From positions 359,960-423,959 of the forward strand of contig NZ_JAOTJC010000006.1 of the NCBI RefSeq assembly GCF_025628895.1: a DNA stretch of 64,000 nucleotides, in the 5' to 3' direction. Made by a program: the position numbers and the translations under genes. Of this stretch, positions 36,564-43,916 are shown in pieces; the stretch's first letter is position 1; the number at the start of each line of letters is the position of its first letter. The notes beneath the pieces are model-generated. The model did no database searches, had not been told where the DNA came from, and saw only the letters and a list, made by a program, of their open reading frames with translations. Origin of the DNA: Alteromonas salexigens (GTDB lineage Bacteria > Pseudomonadota > Gammaproteobacteria > Enterobacterales > Alteromonadaceae).

Positions 36564-36608
36564 ATGTTTTGGGGTTTATTTGCCTTTCCTGTGCCTTTTG
36601 GCCACTAA
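36564..36608 (+). CDS. Possible 14-residue hydrophobic peptide
   Basis: ATG 36564 to TAA 36608 encodes 14 residues, five of them Phe and one Trp. A clear TAGGAG sits five bases before the ATG, which is unusual for a random short frame. It could be a leader peptide or small membrane peptide; chance is the main alternative. It lies 188 bp before the FMN-binding protein start. Confidence 0.3.
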   Translation: MFWGLFAFPVPFGH

Positions 36609-36694
36609 ATAAGTCTCATGAACCACAAAAAGAGCGCTGTCAGGCAGTGAACAGTCTACACAATTTACCCTGTGATTATTCTTAGTAGTTGAAG

Positions 36695-36736
36695 ATTATT
36701 CCACTGGAATAATTGCTTTATTCCGCCTGGAATATG
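36695..36736. promoter_or_regulatory. Two inverted repeats before the glutamate-synthase-like gene
   Basis: ATTATTCC-N3-GGAATAAT at 36695-36713 (eight perfect pairs) is followed by TATTCC-N4-GGAATA at about 36719-36734. The two sites share TATTCC/GGAATA and are about two helical turns apart, the usual look of tandem repressor operators. Confidence 0.55.
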
Positions 36737-36795
36737 ATCTTTTTGTGGGAACCGACCATACAGCAATGCATCCCATTGCTGTGCAGGGAGTGCCA

Positions 36796-38427
36796 ATGCG
36801 ACTTACCATTCTAATTTTTCTGTTTGCTACACTGGCCATAAATGTGGCCCTCGGATTTTATTGGCCACCCGCCTGGTGGTTTATTCTATTGACCGCCACC
36901 TTGTTGGGCTTTGCCATTTACGATGCCTTTCAACAGCAACATGCCATTCTACGAAATTTTCCCCTTATTGGCCGGATGCGCTGGACCATTGAAGGACTGC
37001 GCCCCTATGTTCAGCAATATCTGATTGAATCGGACACCGGCGGCACGCCTATATCCCGGATGTTCCGGGCAATTGTATATCAGCGGTCCAAGAACAGCCG
37101 AGAAACCGTGCCGTTTGGCACTCAGATAGACACGTATTCAGACGGGTACGAATGGATTGGACACTCATTGTCAGCCAGGCAGGTTGAAGATATGGAAGAA
37201 AACCCGCGGGTGACAATTGGCGGGCCTGCCTGCAAGCAACCTTACAGTTCAAGTTTATTGAATATATCTGCAATGAGCTTTGGTAGTCTTTCCAAAAACG
37301 CCATTCTGGCACTGAACAAAGGAGCGAAAAAGGGGGGATTCTCGCATAATACAGGTGAGGGCGGCCTCACCCCGTACCACCTGGAACACGGCGGTGATTT
37401 GGTCTGGCAGATTGGGACTGCTTATTTTGGTTGCCGCACAGTGGACGGTAACTTCGACGCTGATTTGTTTAAAGAAAAATCCCGCCTGCCCAGTGTTAAA
37501 ATGATTGAGATAAAACTTTCTCAGGGCGCGAAACCCGGACACGGGGGCATTCTTCCGGCGTATAAGAATACACCGGAAATTGCTGATATCCGCGGTGTTG
37601 AGCCGCACACTCAGGTCGATTCCCCCGCCCGCCATCCGGCTTTTTCTACACCGCTGGAGCTAATGGACTTTATCAGCCAGCTAAGGGAGTTAAGTGAGGG
37701 CAAGCCGGTGGGGATTAAGCTGGCGCTGGGCAGAAAAAGTGAGTTTGTGGCTATCTGTAAAGCGATGCAGAAAACCGGTGTGATGCCTGATTTTATCACG
37801 GTGGACGGAGGCGAAGGCGGCACCGGCGCCGCACCACTGGAGTACACAAATTCAATTGGTAGCCCGTTGCGTGAAGCACTGGCGTTTGTTGATGACTGCC
37901 TGGTGGGCTTTGATTTGCGTCAGCACATAAAGATCATTGCAGCGGGTAAAATCATTACCGCATTTCAGATAGTGAAAAACCTGAGCCTGGGCGCCGATAT
38001 TTGTAACAGTGCGCGAGGTATGATGCTGGCTTTGGGCTGCGTGCAGTCATTATCGTGCAACACTAACCGCTGTCCAACTGGAGTTGCCACGCAGGATCCC
38101 AGTCTGGTGCGTGGGCTTGATATCACCGATAAGTATGAAAGGGTGTACTGCTTTCACCATAAAACTATTCACGCTTTGATGGATATTCTGTCCTCTACGG
38201 GGCATACCTCACCGGAATCACTCAACCGTACCCACATCTTCCGGCGTGTGGATCAGGCATGTGTGAAGCGCTATGACGAAATTTTCCCTATTATCAAGAA
38301 AGGCAGCTTCCTTGGTGACGAAATCCCGCAAGACTTCAAAATACATGTACAGGAAGCCAGCGCCGAGAGTTTTATGCCTTACAGTGAACTCACCGACATG
38401 GAAGAAAAAGCGGAGTCAGTGACTTAG
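36796..38427 (+). CDS. FMN-binding glutamate synthase family protein
   Basis: A 543-residue protein with one or two N-terminal membrane helices (first about 60 residues) and a glutamate-synthase central-like FMN barrel. Recognisable parts are GEGGLTPYH, KPGHGG, the GGEGGTGAAPLEY loop and SCNTNRCPTGVATQ with cysteines placed like the 3Fe-4S ligands of glutamate synthase. It lacks the glutaminase domain, so it is not a complete GltB; family members have no firm function. The frame opens at GTG 36745, but GGGAG seven bases before ATG 36796 favours the later start. Its last four bases overlap the convergent cytochrome gene. Confidence 0.85.
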   Translation: MRLTILIFLFATLAINVALGFYWPPAWWFILLTATLLGFAIYDAFQQQHAILRNFPLIGRMRWTIEGLRPYVQQYLIESDTGGTPISRMFRAIVYQRSKNSRETVPFGTQIDTYSDGYEWIGHSLSARQVEDMEENPRVTIGGPACKQPYSSSLLNISAMSFGSLSKNAILALNKGAKKGGFSHNTGEGGLTPYHLEHGGDLVWQIGTAYFGCRTVDGNFDADLFKEKSRLPSVKMIEIKLSQGAKPGHGGILPAYKNTPEIADIRGVEPHTQVDSPARHPAFSTPLELMDFISQLRELSEGKPVGIKLALGRKSEFVAICKAMQKTGVMPDFITVDGGEGGTGAAPLEYTNSIGSPLREALAFVDDCLVGFDLRQHIKIIAAGKIITAFQIVKNLSLGADICNSARGMMLALGCVQSLSCNTNRCPTGVATQDPSLVRGLDITDKYERVYCFHHKTIHALMDILSSTGHTSPESLNRTHIFRRVDQACVKRYDEIFPIIKKGSFLGDEIPQDFKIHVQEASAESFMPYSELTDMEEKAESVT

Positions 38428-38906
38428 TCTTTGGCTTCTCTTTGTGTATTACGTAACTCGTAGAGGCGGTACTCGGTGGTGCGGTAGGGGACGACTTCGT
38501 ATTTAGGCTGCAGGAATGCCACGATATCGATCAGGTCGGCCACTGTCATGATGTCATTCATATCGCGCATACGGCTTTTGCCGCCTTCTGTAGTCTGGCT
38601 AACGGGGTAGCGACGGCTTAACTTGTGTGACGGGTTGATGACACTGGTGACCAGTTCTCCGTAAGTGGTTACCCGGCTGCTACTGCCTCCCAGCGAGACC
38701 GGTTTAGGCATTACGTAATTATGATCAGCCGGAACGGTTATGCCTTCTACCGTATGACAGTCGGTGCAGCGGTACTCCGCGAAGAGCGCTTTACCCGCCT
38801 GCGCATCACCTTCAGGCAGGCTGAAACCACGGGGAGATTCGGGCCCGAAACCACATGCAGTAAGACCAACGCTCGTGCAGACTGCCAGTAACAATTGCTT
38901 TTTCAT
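38424..38906 (-). CDS. Lipoprotein c-type cytochrome
   Basis: A 160-residue protein with a lipoprotein signal (LTAC, Cys at about residue 18) and a single heme motif CTDCH near residue 50. The C-terminal half contains MRDMNDIMT, with possible axial methionines, and ends in a long polar tail. It is a membrane-anchored periplasmic monoheme cytochrome of unknown partner. It is convergent with the FMN-binding gene and divergent from a UspA-type gene. Confidence 0.85.
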   Translation of the reverse strand: MKKQLLLAVCTSVGLTACGFGPESPRGFSLPEGDAQAGKALFAEYRCTDCHTVEGITVPADHNYVMPKPVSLGGSSSRVTTYGELVTSVINPSHKLSRRYPVSQTTEGGKSRMRDMNDIMTVADLIDIVAFLQPKYEVVPYRTTEYRLYELRNTQREAKD

Positions 38907-39015
38907 GTTTATGCCTAATTGAATAAAGTTGTTCTACACTACTGTTATAGAGCCACTTTACTTACGGCGTCAATATTTGTGTGAAGCGGCAGGTCTTGAA
39001 ATGTGGAGAGGCAAG

Positions 39016-39438
39016 ATGAGTGATTACGACACCATTCTGGTGGCACTGGACGTGTACGCAGAGCATGAGCCGGTAATAAACAGAGCAATGAAGATGGCCT
39101 CTTCGTCATCAGCAGTACATTTGCTCTATGTCACCTATCCACAAACCAACTTTGAGCCTTATGGCTTGTTTCTGGAGCGGGACTACTCCACGGATATTCA
39201 ACAGCATGCCAGAGCGCGGTTACAGGAAGTAGCAGAAAAGCACAGCATTCCGTCAGAGCAGATCCATGTTGCTATAGGCTCGCCGGCCGACCAGATCCAT
39301 CGCACCGCCGAAAGTGTACAGGCCGACTTAATTGTAATAGGCACACACGGTCAAAGCGGTATGCAGCTGCTGCTGGGCTCCACAGCGAACGCAGTTTTAC
39401 ACGGTGTCAAAACCGACGTATTGGCGGTAAAAGTATAA
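39016..39438 (+). CDS. Universal stress protein, UspA family
   Basis: A 140-residue single-domain Usp protein. It begins YDTILVALDVY and ends with the ATP-binding motif GTHGQSGMQLLLGSTANAVL and VLAVKV. The longest frame begins at TTG 38929; ATG 39016 is chosen because GAGAGG lies just before it and because family members start at this point. The G-2x-G-9x-G-S/T motif predicts nucleotide binding. No operon partner. Confidence 0.9.
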   Translation: MSDYDTILVALDVYAEHEPVINRAMKMASSSSAVHLLYVTYPQTNFEPYGLFLERDYSTDIQQHARARLQEVAEKHSIPSEQIHVAIGSPADQIHRTAESVQADLIVIGTHGQSGMQLLLGSTANAVLHGVKTDVLAVKV

Positions 39439-39488
39439 GATGTTCTCTGCCTGACGCTGAACAGGCAGCTTTTTCTCAGAGACCGAAA

Positions 39489-40730
39489 CTACTCAGTGGC
39501 CAGCTTGTGCAGGCTGTGCAACAACACGTTGGCCCCTTTTTCTATATCCTGCCAGTGGGTCCACTCATCAGGCGCATGACTGATCCCATTTACACTGGGC
39601 ACAAAAATCATCCCTGCCTGGGTAACCTTCGCCATATGTTGGGCGTCGTGTCCGGCGCCACTTGGCATGTGTTCATGAGGGAGATCCAGCCTGGTTGCCT
39701 GTTCGGCAATAAGCTTGATTATCGTGTCGGACATTGGTTGGGGTTCCAGCCAGCTCATCTGTTCAAACTCGAACATCAAATTGTGCTTTCGGGCAATAGC
39801 AGATAACACTTTGCGACAACTGTCGGCCAGGGCTTGCATCACGTCGCAGTCAGTATCACGTCCCACCAGAGTGAACTCAACCTCGCCTGGCACGGTGTGA
39901 GCGTGGCCAGGTTTGAGGTCGACTTTCCCCACCGTTAAACGACTTTTATCGGAGCCTTCTTCGGCAATGATACGGGGAATTTCGTTGGCAAAATTCGCCA
40001 GGCCCATGAACGCGTCACTGCGCATATTCATCGGCGCGGTGCCGGCATGATTAGATTTTCCAATTAGTCTAACTATCCATTTATACACGCCGGAAATGGA
40101 CTCGACGACGCCAATGGGTTTTCTGATGGTGTCCAGTACCGGCCCTTGCTCAATATGTAATTCTATATAGCTTTTGAAATAGCCAGGATCGACCCGGGCC
40201 TCCAGCGCGCGCATAGGGTCCAGTCCACAGGCACGCATCTCGTCCTGTAACTTTACGCCGTTCACATCATGTGCCGACATCAGCCAGTCTGGGGTAAGTT
40301 CACCAATTAATGCCTGCACACCCATCATGCCACCAAAGCGACCTTCTTCTTCTGAGAACGCATACACCTCAACCGGTGTAGCCGGCGTAATATCGTGGTC
40401 ACGCAGCACCCTTAATACTTCCAGACCGGCCAGCACGCCCAGGGTGCCGTCAAACATACCGCCGCTAATGACAGAGTCAATATGCGACCCGGTAGCAACT
40501 ACTTGAGAAGGCTGTTCTGCTTTTGCTCTGCCCACCACATTGCCTGCCTGATCGATATATGACCAAAACCCTTCGTGTTCAAACCTTTCTTTAAGCCATT
40601 GTTTTGCTCTCGTGTCAGCCTCCGTAAAGCCTAAACGGGTTACACCTTTGGTTTCTGGGTTGTAGCCTATTTCAAACAGCGAGAGTAAGTCAGATTTGAG
40701 TCTTTCAAGGTTGATAGCTAGCGTGGACAT
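39489..40730 (-). CDS. M20 family N-carbamoyl-amino-acid hydrolase / allantoate amidohydrolase-like
   Basis: A 413-residue zinc amidohydrolase. It shows GSHIDSVISGGMFDGTLGVLAG (metal-binding His and Asp), FSEEEGRFGG (catalytic Glu), HIEQGPVLD and a late GAGHDAQHMA, the pattern of the hydantoinase/carbamoylase subfamily of M20. Members cleave N-carbamoyl amino acids, ureidopropionate or allantoate to release ammonia and CO2. It is divergent from the operon at 40874-45926 that encodes a carbamoyltransferase, so a shared ureido (carbamoyl) metabolite is an attractive inference. The exact substrate is not readable. Confidence 0.88.
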   Translation of the reverse strand: MSTLAINLERLKSDLLSLFEIGYNPETKGVTRLGFTEADTRAKQWLKERFEHEGFWSYIDQAGNVVGRAKAEQPSQVVATGSHIDSVISGGMFDGTLGVLAGLEVLRVLRDHDITPATPVEVYAFSEEEGRFGGMMGVQALIGELTPDWLMSAHDVNGVKLQDEMRACGLDPMRALEARVDPGYFKSYIELHIEQGPVLDTIRKPIGVVESISGVYKWIVRLIGKSNHAGTAPMNMRSDAFMGLANFANEIPRIIAEEGSDKSRLTVGKVDLKPGHAHTVPGEVEFTLVGRDTDCDVMQALADSCRKVLSAIARKHNLMFEFEQMSWLEPQPMSDTIIKLIAEQATRLDLPHEHMPSGAGHDAQHMAKVTQAGMIFVPSVNGISHAPDEWTHWQDIEKGANVLLHSLHKLATE

Positions 40731-40873
40731 AATGAAAATTTCCTAATGTTACGCATTAAATGAGGCGGGTTATTTCGAAATGAATGGACAATATTTGTTC
40801 ACAGTAGAATGACTTTGATTATAGTGCAAATAATTAGTAGGCTAGATTTGCACTGGAGAAAAGGACACTCATT

Positions 40874-41299
40874 TTGTCGCGTTATCGCTGGCACGTGGTG
40901 CCAGACATTGCCGTTAAAATCATACTTGCGAGCTTACTGGTTTTTGCCGGTTGTGCTCCGGTCACTGCGGCAAACATCGAAAAGCGAACCAGCCAGGATG
41001 GCACCATTGTTGTTCCCTGGAAGGAGGGCTATGCCCGGTATCAAACGCTGCGAATCAATTCCGTCAGCGGAGATACGCTAAGCCGGCATCCGGTGGTGAA
41101 CGGGCAGAACTGGGTGATAACCGGTCTGTCTGACGGACAATACCGCTTCATTTTATCCAGCTCTGACTCCCAAACACAGATCCTCTCACTTCATGTAAGC
41201 CATTATTCTTTAACCAGTGCCTTCGGCTTATTCACGTTGGGCCTGATCATGTTTGTTTATTTGCTGGTAGCGCTGATGAAGGGGGGCAGGGATGACTGA
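40874..41299 (+). CDS. Small periplasmic protein with C-terminal membrane anchor
   Basis: A 141-residue protein that begins at TTG 40874 with AAAGGA eight bases before it. It has an N-terminal signal-like helix (about 12-32, containing FAGC), a short beta-rich region reminiscent of a fibronectin type III fold, and a membrane helix near the C-terminus (about 112-134) followed by a basic tail. I do not recognise the family. It overlaps the symporter gene by eight bases, so it may be an accessory or sensing subunit of that transporter. Confidence 0.65.
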   Translation: MSRYRWHVVPDIAVKIILASLLVFAGCAPVTAANIEKRTSQDGTIVVPWKEGYARYQTLRINSVSGDTLSRHPVVNGQNWVITGLSDGQYRFILSSSDSQTQILSLHVSHYSLTSAFGLFTLGLIMFVYLLVALMKGGRDD

Positions 41300-42710
41300 C
41301 TTTATGCTGGGACGTGAAACTGCACTGGTTATCTTAGTGCTGTTCGGACTGGCCTGGGTAGGCTGGGGTTGGTATCTGGGGCGCAACAATCGCACTATTG
41401 AAGATTACGCTTTAGCTGGTCGCAGCGTGGGCTTTGCGATGGCAACCGCGACGGCCATGGCCACCTGGATTACCAGCAACACCACCTTAGTCGCCCCGCA
41501 ACTGACTTACCAGTTTGGCGTATGGGGTATGCTGGGGTACAGCATGGCCGCTCTGGGTCTTATTCTGTTTGCCCCTCTGGCACAACGTATCCGTCAGTTG
41601 CTACCGAATGGATTTACCAGCGGTGACTTTATCTATCAGCGGTACGGCAGGTTTGCCTGGGCCATGTTTATTATTATTTCGCTGTGCTATGCATTCGGGT
41701 GGCTCGTCAGTCTGGGAATGGCCGGTGGCCTGTTGCTCTCCTCGTTGAGCGATCTCAGTTATCTTACGGGTATGACCGCTATCCTAGTGATTTGTGTAGG
41801 ATACACCCTGTTAGGGGGGCTCAAAGCCGTTATCGCCACCGACTTTGTGCAGAGTATCGTGATTATTACCGGCGTGGTGATTGTTGCCTGGGTGTGTATA
41901 GACACGGTGGGCTTTGACACCATGCACACCACACTTACCCGCGAACAACCGGAATTACTTAACCTGTTGTTTCCCGCCGCCATTATGTTTTTCTTCAATA
42001 ATATCTTTTTTGGTATCGGCGAAATATTTCACTCGAATGTGTGGTGGTCCAGGGCCTTTGCCTTCGGGCCGGGAATCGGAAAGAAATCGTATCTGACCGC
42101 CGGGCTACTGTGGTTACCGATTCCTGTGGTCACCGGGTTTATAGCGCTGGCAGCCAGTTCCCTGAACTTAGTGCCGCCCAGTGCAGATATGGTCGGGCCT
42201 ATGGTGGCGGCTAAATTGCTGGGTAGTATCGGGGCGGTATTTATCTTTGTCATTGTATTTTCAGCATTAGCGTCCAGCATGGACTCTCTTCTTGCAGCCA
42301 CTTCTGATCTACTTACCCAGGATATCGTTAAAAAGCTATTCGTACCGGACGCCAGCTCCGACACTTTATTGCGGGCTAACCGTTACATTGTCATCGGGCT
42401 TGGTATCGGTACCTGGTGTATCGCCGCATTTAAGCTGGCGACGCTGGGCGCGCTGCTCAATTTTACGGGGGCGTTTGTTGCATCCACCATCTGGCCGATT
42501 GTATTCGGGCTGTATCAGCCAAAACTGACCGGCAGATGGGCGGGTCTGGCTATGGTGGCCGGCACCACCTGTGGCCTGATTGGGTATTTTGCTATCGGTT
42601 TTTATGTGGCCGCCATTATCTCCTGTGGTGTGTCATTAGTGTGTTGCCGCATAGGCATAATGCAGAGTAAGGATTATTTTCAGTGGCATGAACTGGAGGA
42701 GAAAGGATGA
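41292..42710 (+). CDS. Sodium:solute symporter (SSS family)
   Basis: A 472-residue transporter with about twelve to thirteen membrane helices. The N-terminal region has EDYALAGRSVGF, and the first helices contain ATAMATWITSNTTLVAP, typical of the sodium:solute symporter family. A later SALASSMDSLLAATSDLLTQDI matches the conserved sodium-site helix 8 region. The substrate is likely a carboxylate, amino acid or ureido compound; context points to a carbamoyl-compound. It overlaps both neighbours. Confidence 0.9.
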   Translation: MTDFMLGRETALVILVLFGLAWVGWGWYLGRNNRTIEDYALAGRSVGFAMATATAMATWITSNTTLVAPQLTYQFGVWGMLGYSMAALGLILFAPLAQRIRQLLPNGFTSGDFIYQRYGRFAWAMFIIISLCYAFGWLVSLGMAGGLLLSSLSDLSYLTGMTAILVICVGYTLLGGLKAVIATDFVQSIVIITGVVIVAWVCIDTVGFDTMHTTLTREQPELLNLLFPAAIMFFFNNIFFGIGEIFHSNVWWSRAFAFGPGIGKKSYLTAGLLWLPIPVVTGFIALAASSLNLVPPSADMVGPMVAAKLLGSIGAVFIFVIVFSALASSMDSLLAATSDLLTQDIVKKLFVPDASSDTLLRANRYIVIGLGIGTWCIAAFKLATLGALLNFTGAFVASTIWPIVFGLYQPKLTGRWAGLAMVAGTTCGLIGYFAIGFYVAAIISCGVSLVCCRIGIMQSKDYFQWHELEEKG

Positions 42711-42829
42711 CGATAAGCGAATCGGCGCTGACAATTCTGGTTTATGTCTGTTTGTGCGCGAGCTGTATCAGCCCACTGCTGTTGTTGTACTGGCTGATAC
42801 GCGACATAAAAGGTAAAAAATTATGGTGA
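42707..42829 (+). CDS. 40-residue membrane peptide between symporter and carbamoyltransferase
   Basis: ATG 42707 overlaps the symporter stop (ATGA) and TGA 42829 overlaps the carbamoyltransferase start by seven bases. GGAGGAGAAAGG lies immediately upstream. The peptide has one hydrophobic helix (about residues 8-32) and a basic C-terminus (RDIKGKKLW), with three cysteines in the helix. Single-helix small subunits beside sodium symporters are known in other transporters. I do not recognise this one. Confidence 0.6.
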   Translation: MTISESALTILVYVCLCASCISPLLLLYWLIRDIKGKKLW

Positions 42830-43896
42830 AAGCAGAATTGGATGCTGTGGTCAGGTTTGAAAGGGAACGCCCCGATGTCTACGGCAGCGCCCATCCTAAA
42901 TCGCTTCTGCGGGCTATCCAGGAAGATGGTGACCACTTAAGCAAAATGACTAACAAGCACATCTATTCAGCAGATCAGTTCGATCGTGAAAGTTTGTTAC
43001 AGTTGTTCCGCCTCGCCGCCAAATACGAAGCCAACCCCGATCGTTTCAGCACTTCTCTGCAGGGGCAAATTCTTATTTCCGCGTTTTACGAGCCCAGTAC
43101 CCGTACGCGGCTGTCTTTTGAGAGTGCCTGGCATCGTTTGGGGGGCGATATAATGTCAATTACCGATCGCTCAACCACAGGCATTGCGAAAGGTGAAAGC
43201 CTGGCCGACGTGGGAGAGATGTTTAATAACTATGGCGACTGTGTGGTATTGCGGGATACAAACGCAAACTCTGTCCGGGAAATGATGGGCGCGCTGCGTA
43301 TACCCATCATTAATGCCGGCAACGGTACAGATGAGCATCCCACTCAGGCGCTGGCCGATCTATACACTATTTTCAAGTGGAAACCTGAGCTCATTACCAA
43401 CCCGGGCGCGGAAAAAATTAACATATGTATTGTCGGGCTTCCTTCCAAAATGCGGACAGTGCGAAGTCTGTTAAAACTGGTAGTGTCGTTTGCAGACTGT
43501 TTTGGCAGGGTCACTATCGTTAACGATAAAAGCCGTGATGAGATGTTTGCCGATGATCAGCTTCAGCAAATGCTGGAGGCCGGTTTGGAGGTGCAGACCA
43601 GTGATAACCTCGACGAGGTGCTACCAGACTCTGACGTGGTGTATATCAATGCAATCGCCTGGGAGGGCAATTCCTTCAATCAATACGGTAAGCAGTTTCA
43701 TATCGACAGCCAGTCACCACTGAAGAAAGACGCCATTGTACTGCATCCGCTTGCCCGCGGTGCAGAACTGTGTACCAGTCTGGATAACACCCCTCACAAC
43801 TGGTATTTCGCCCAGGCCAGAGGCGCGGTTTTCTTGCGGCAAGCGCTGTTAACCTGTCTGGTTCGCAGAGTGGAGCGCGTTCTCGATATTGTTTAA
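42823..43896 (+). CDS. Aspartate/ornithine carbamoyltransferase family protein, acceptor unknown
   Basis: A 357-residue carbamoyltransferase. The carbamoyl-phosphate site is intact: YEPSTRTRLSFE (STRTR), the lysine in GIAKGESLAD, an Arg in VVLRD, EHPTQALADLYT and HPLAR. The second-substrate region differs: E. coli ATCase has Arg229 and Gln231 in TRVQ, whereas here the equivalent stretch reads INAIAWEG. Aspartate is therefore doubtful. About 40 extra residues precede the usual start, which may be real or the start may be ATG 42946; AAAGG precedes ATG 42823. No pyrI follows, and asnB is next. I would not call this pyrB. Confidence 0.8.
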   Translation: MVKAELDAVVRFERERPDVYGSAHPKSLLRAIQEDGDHLSKMTNKHIYSADQFDRESLLQLFRLAAKYEANPDRFSTSLQGQILISAFYEPSTRTRLSFESAWHRLGGDIMSITDRSTTGIAKGESLADVGEMFNNYGDCVVLRDTNANSVREMMGALRIPIINAGNGTDEHPTQALADLYTIFKWKPELITNPGAEKINICIVGLPSKMRTVRSLLKLVVSFADCFGRVTIVNDKSRDEMFADDQLQQMLEAGLEVQTSDNLDEVLPDSDVVYINAIAWEGNSFNQYGKQFHIDSQSPLKKDAIVLHPLARGAELCTSLDNTPHNWYFAQARGAVFLRQALLTCLVRRVERVLDIV

Positions 43897-43916
43897 TTCA
43901 AGGGAGATATGAATTT

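Noticed and set aside
42823-43896. Housekeeping aspartate carbamoyltransferase pyrB
   Set aside because: The aspartate-binding TRVQ element is missing, no pyrI follows, and the operon is not a pyrimidine operon; family call kept, name withheld.
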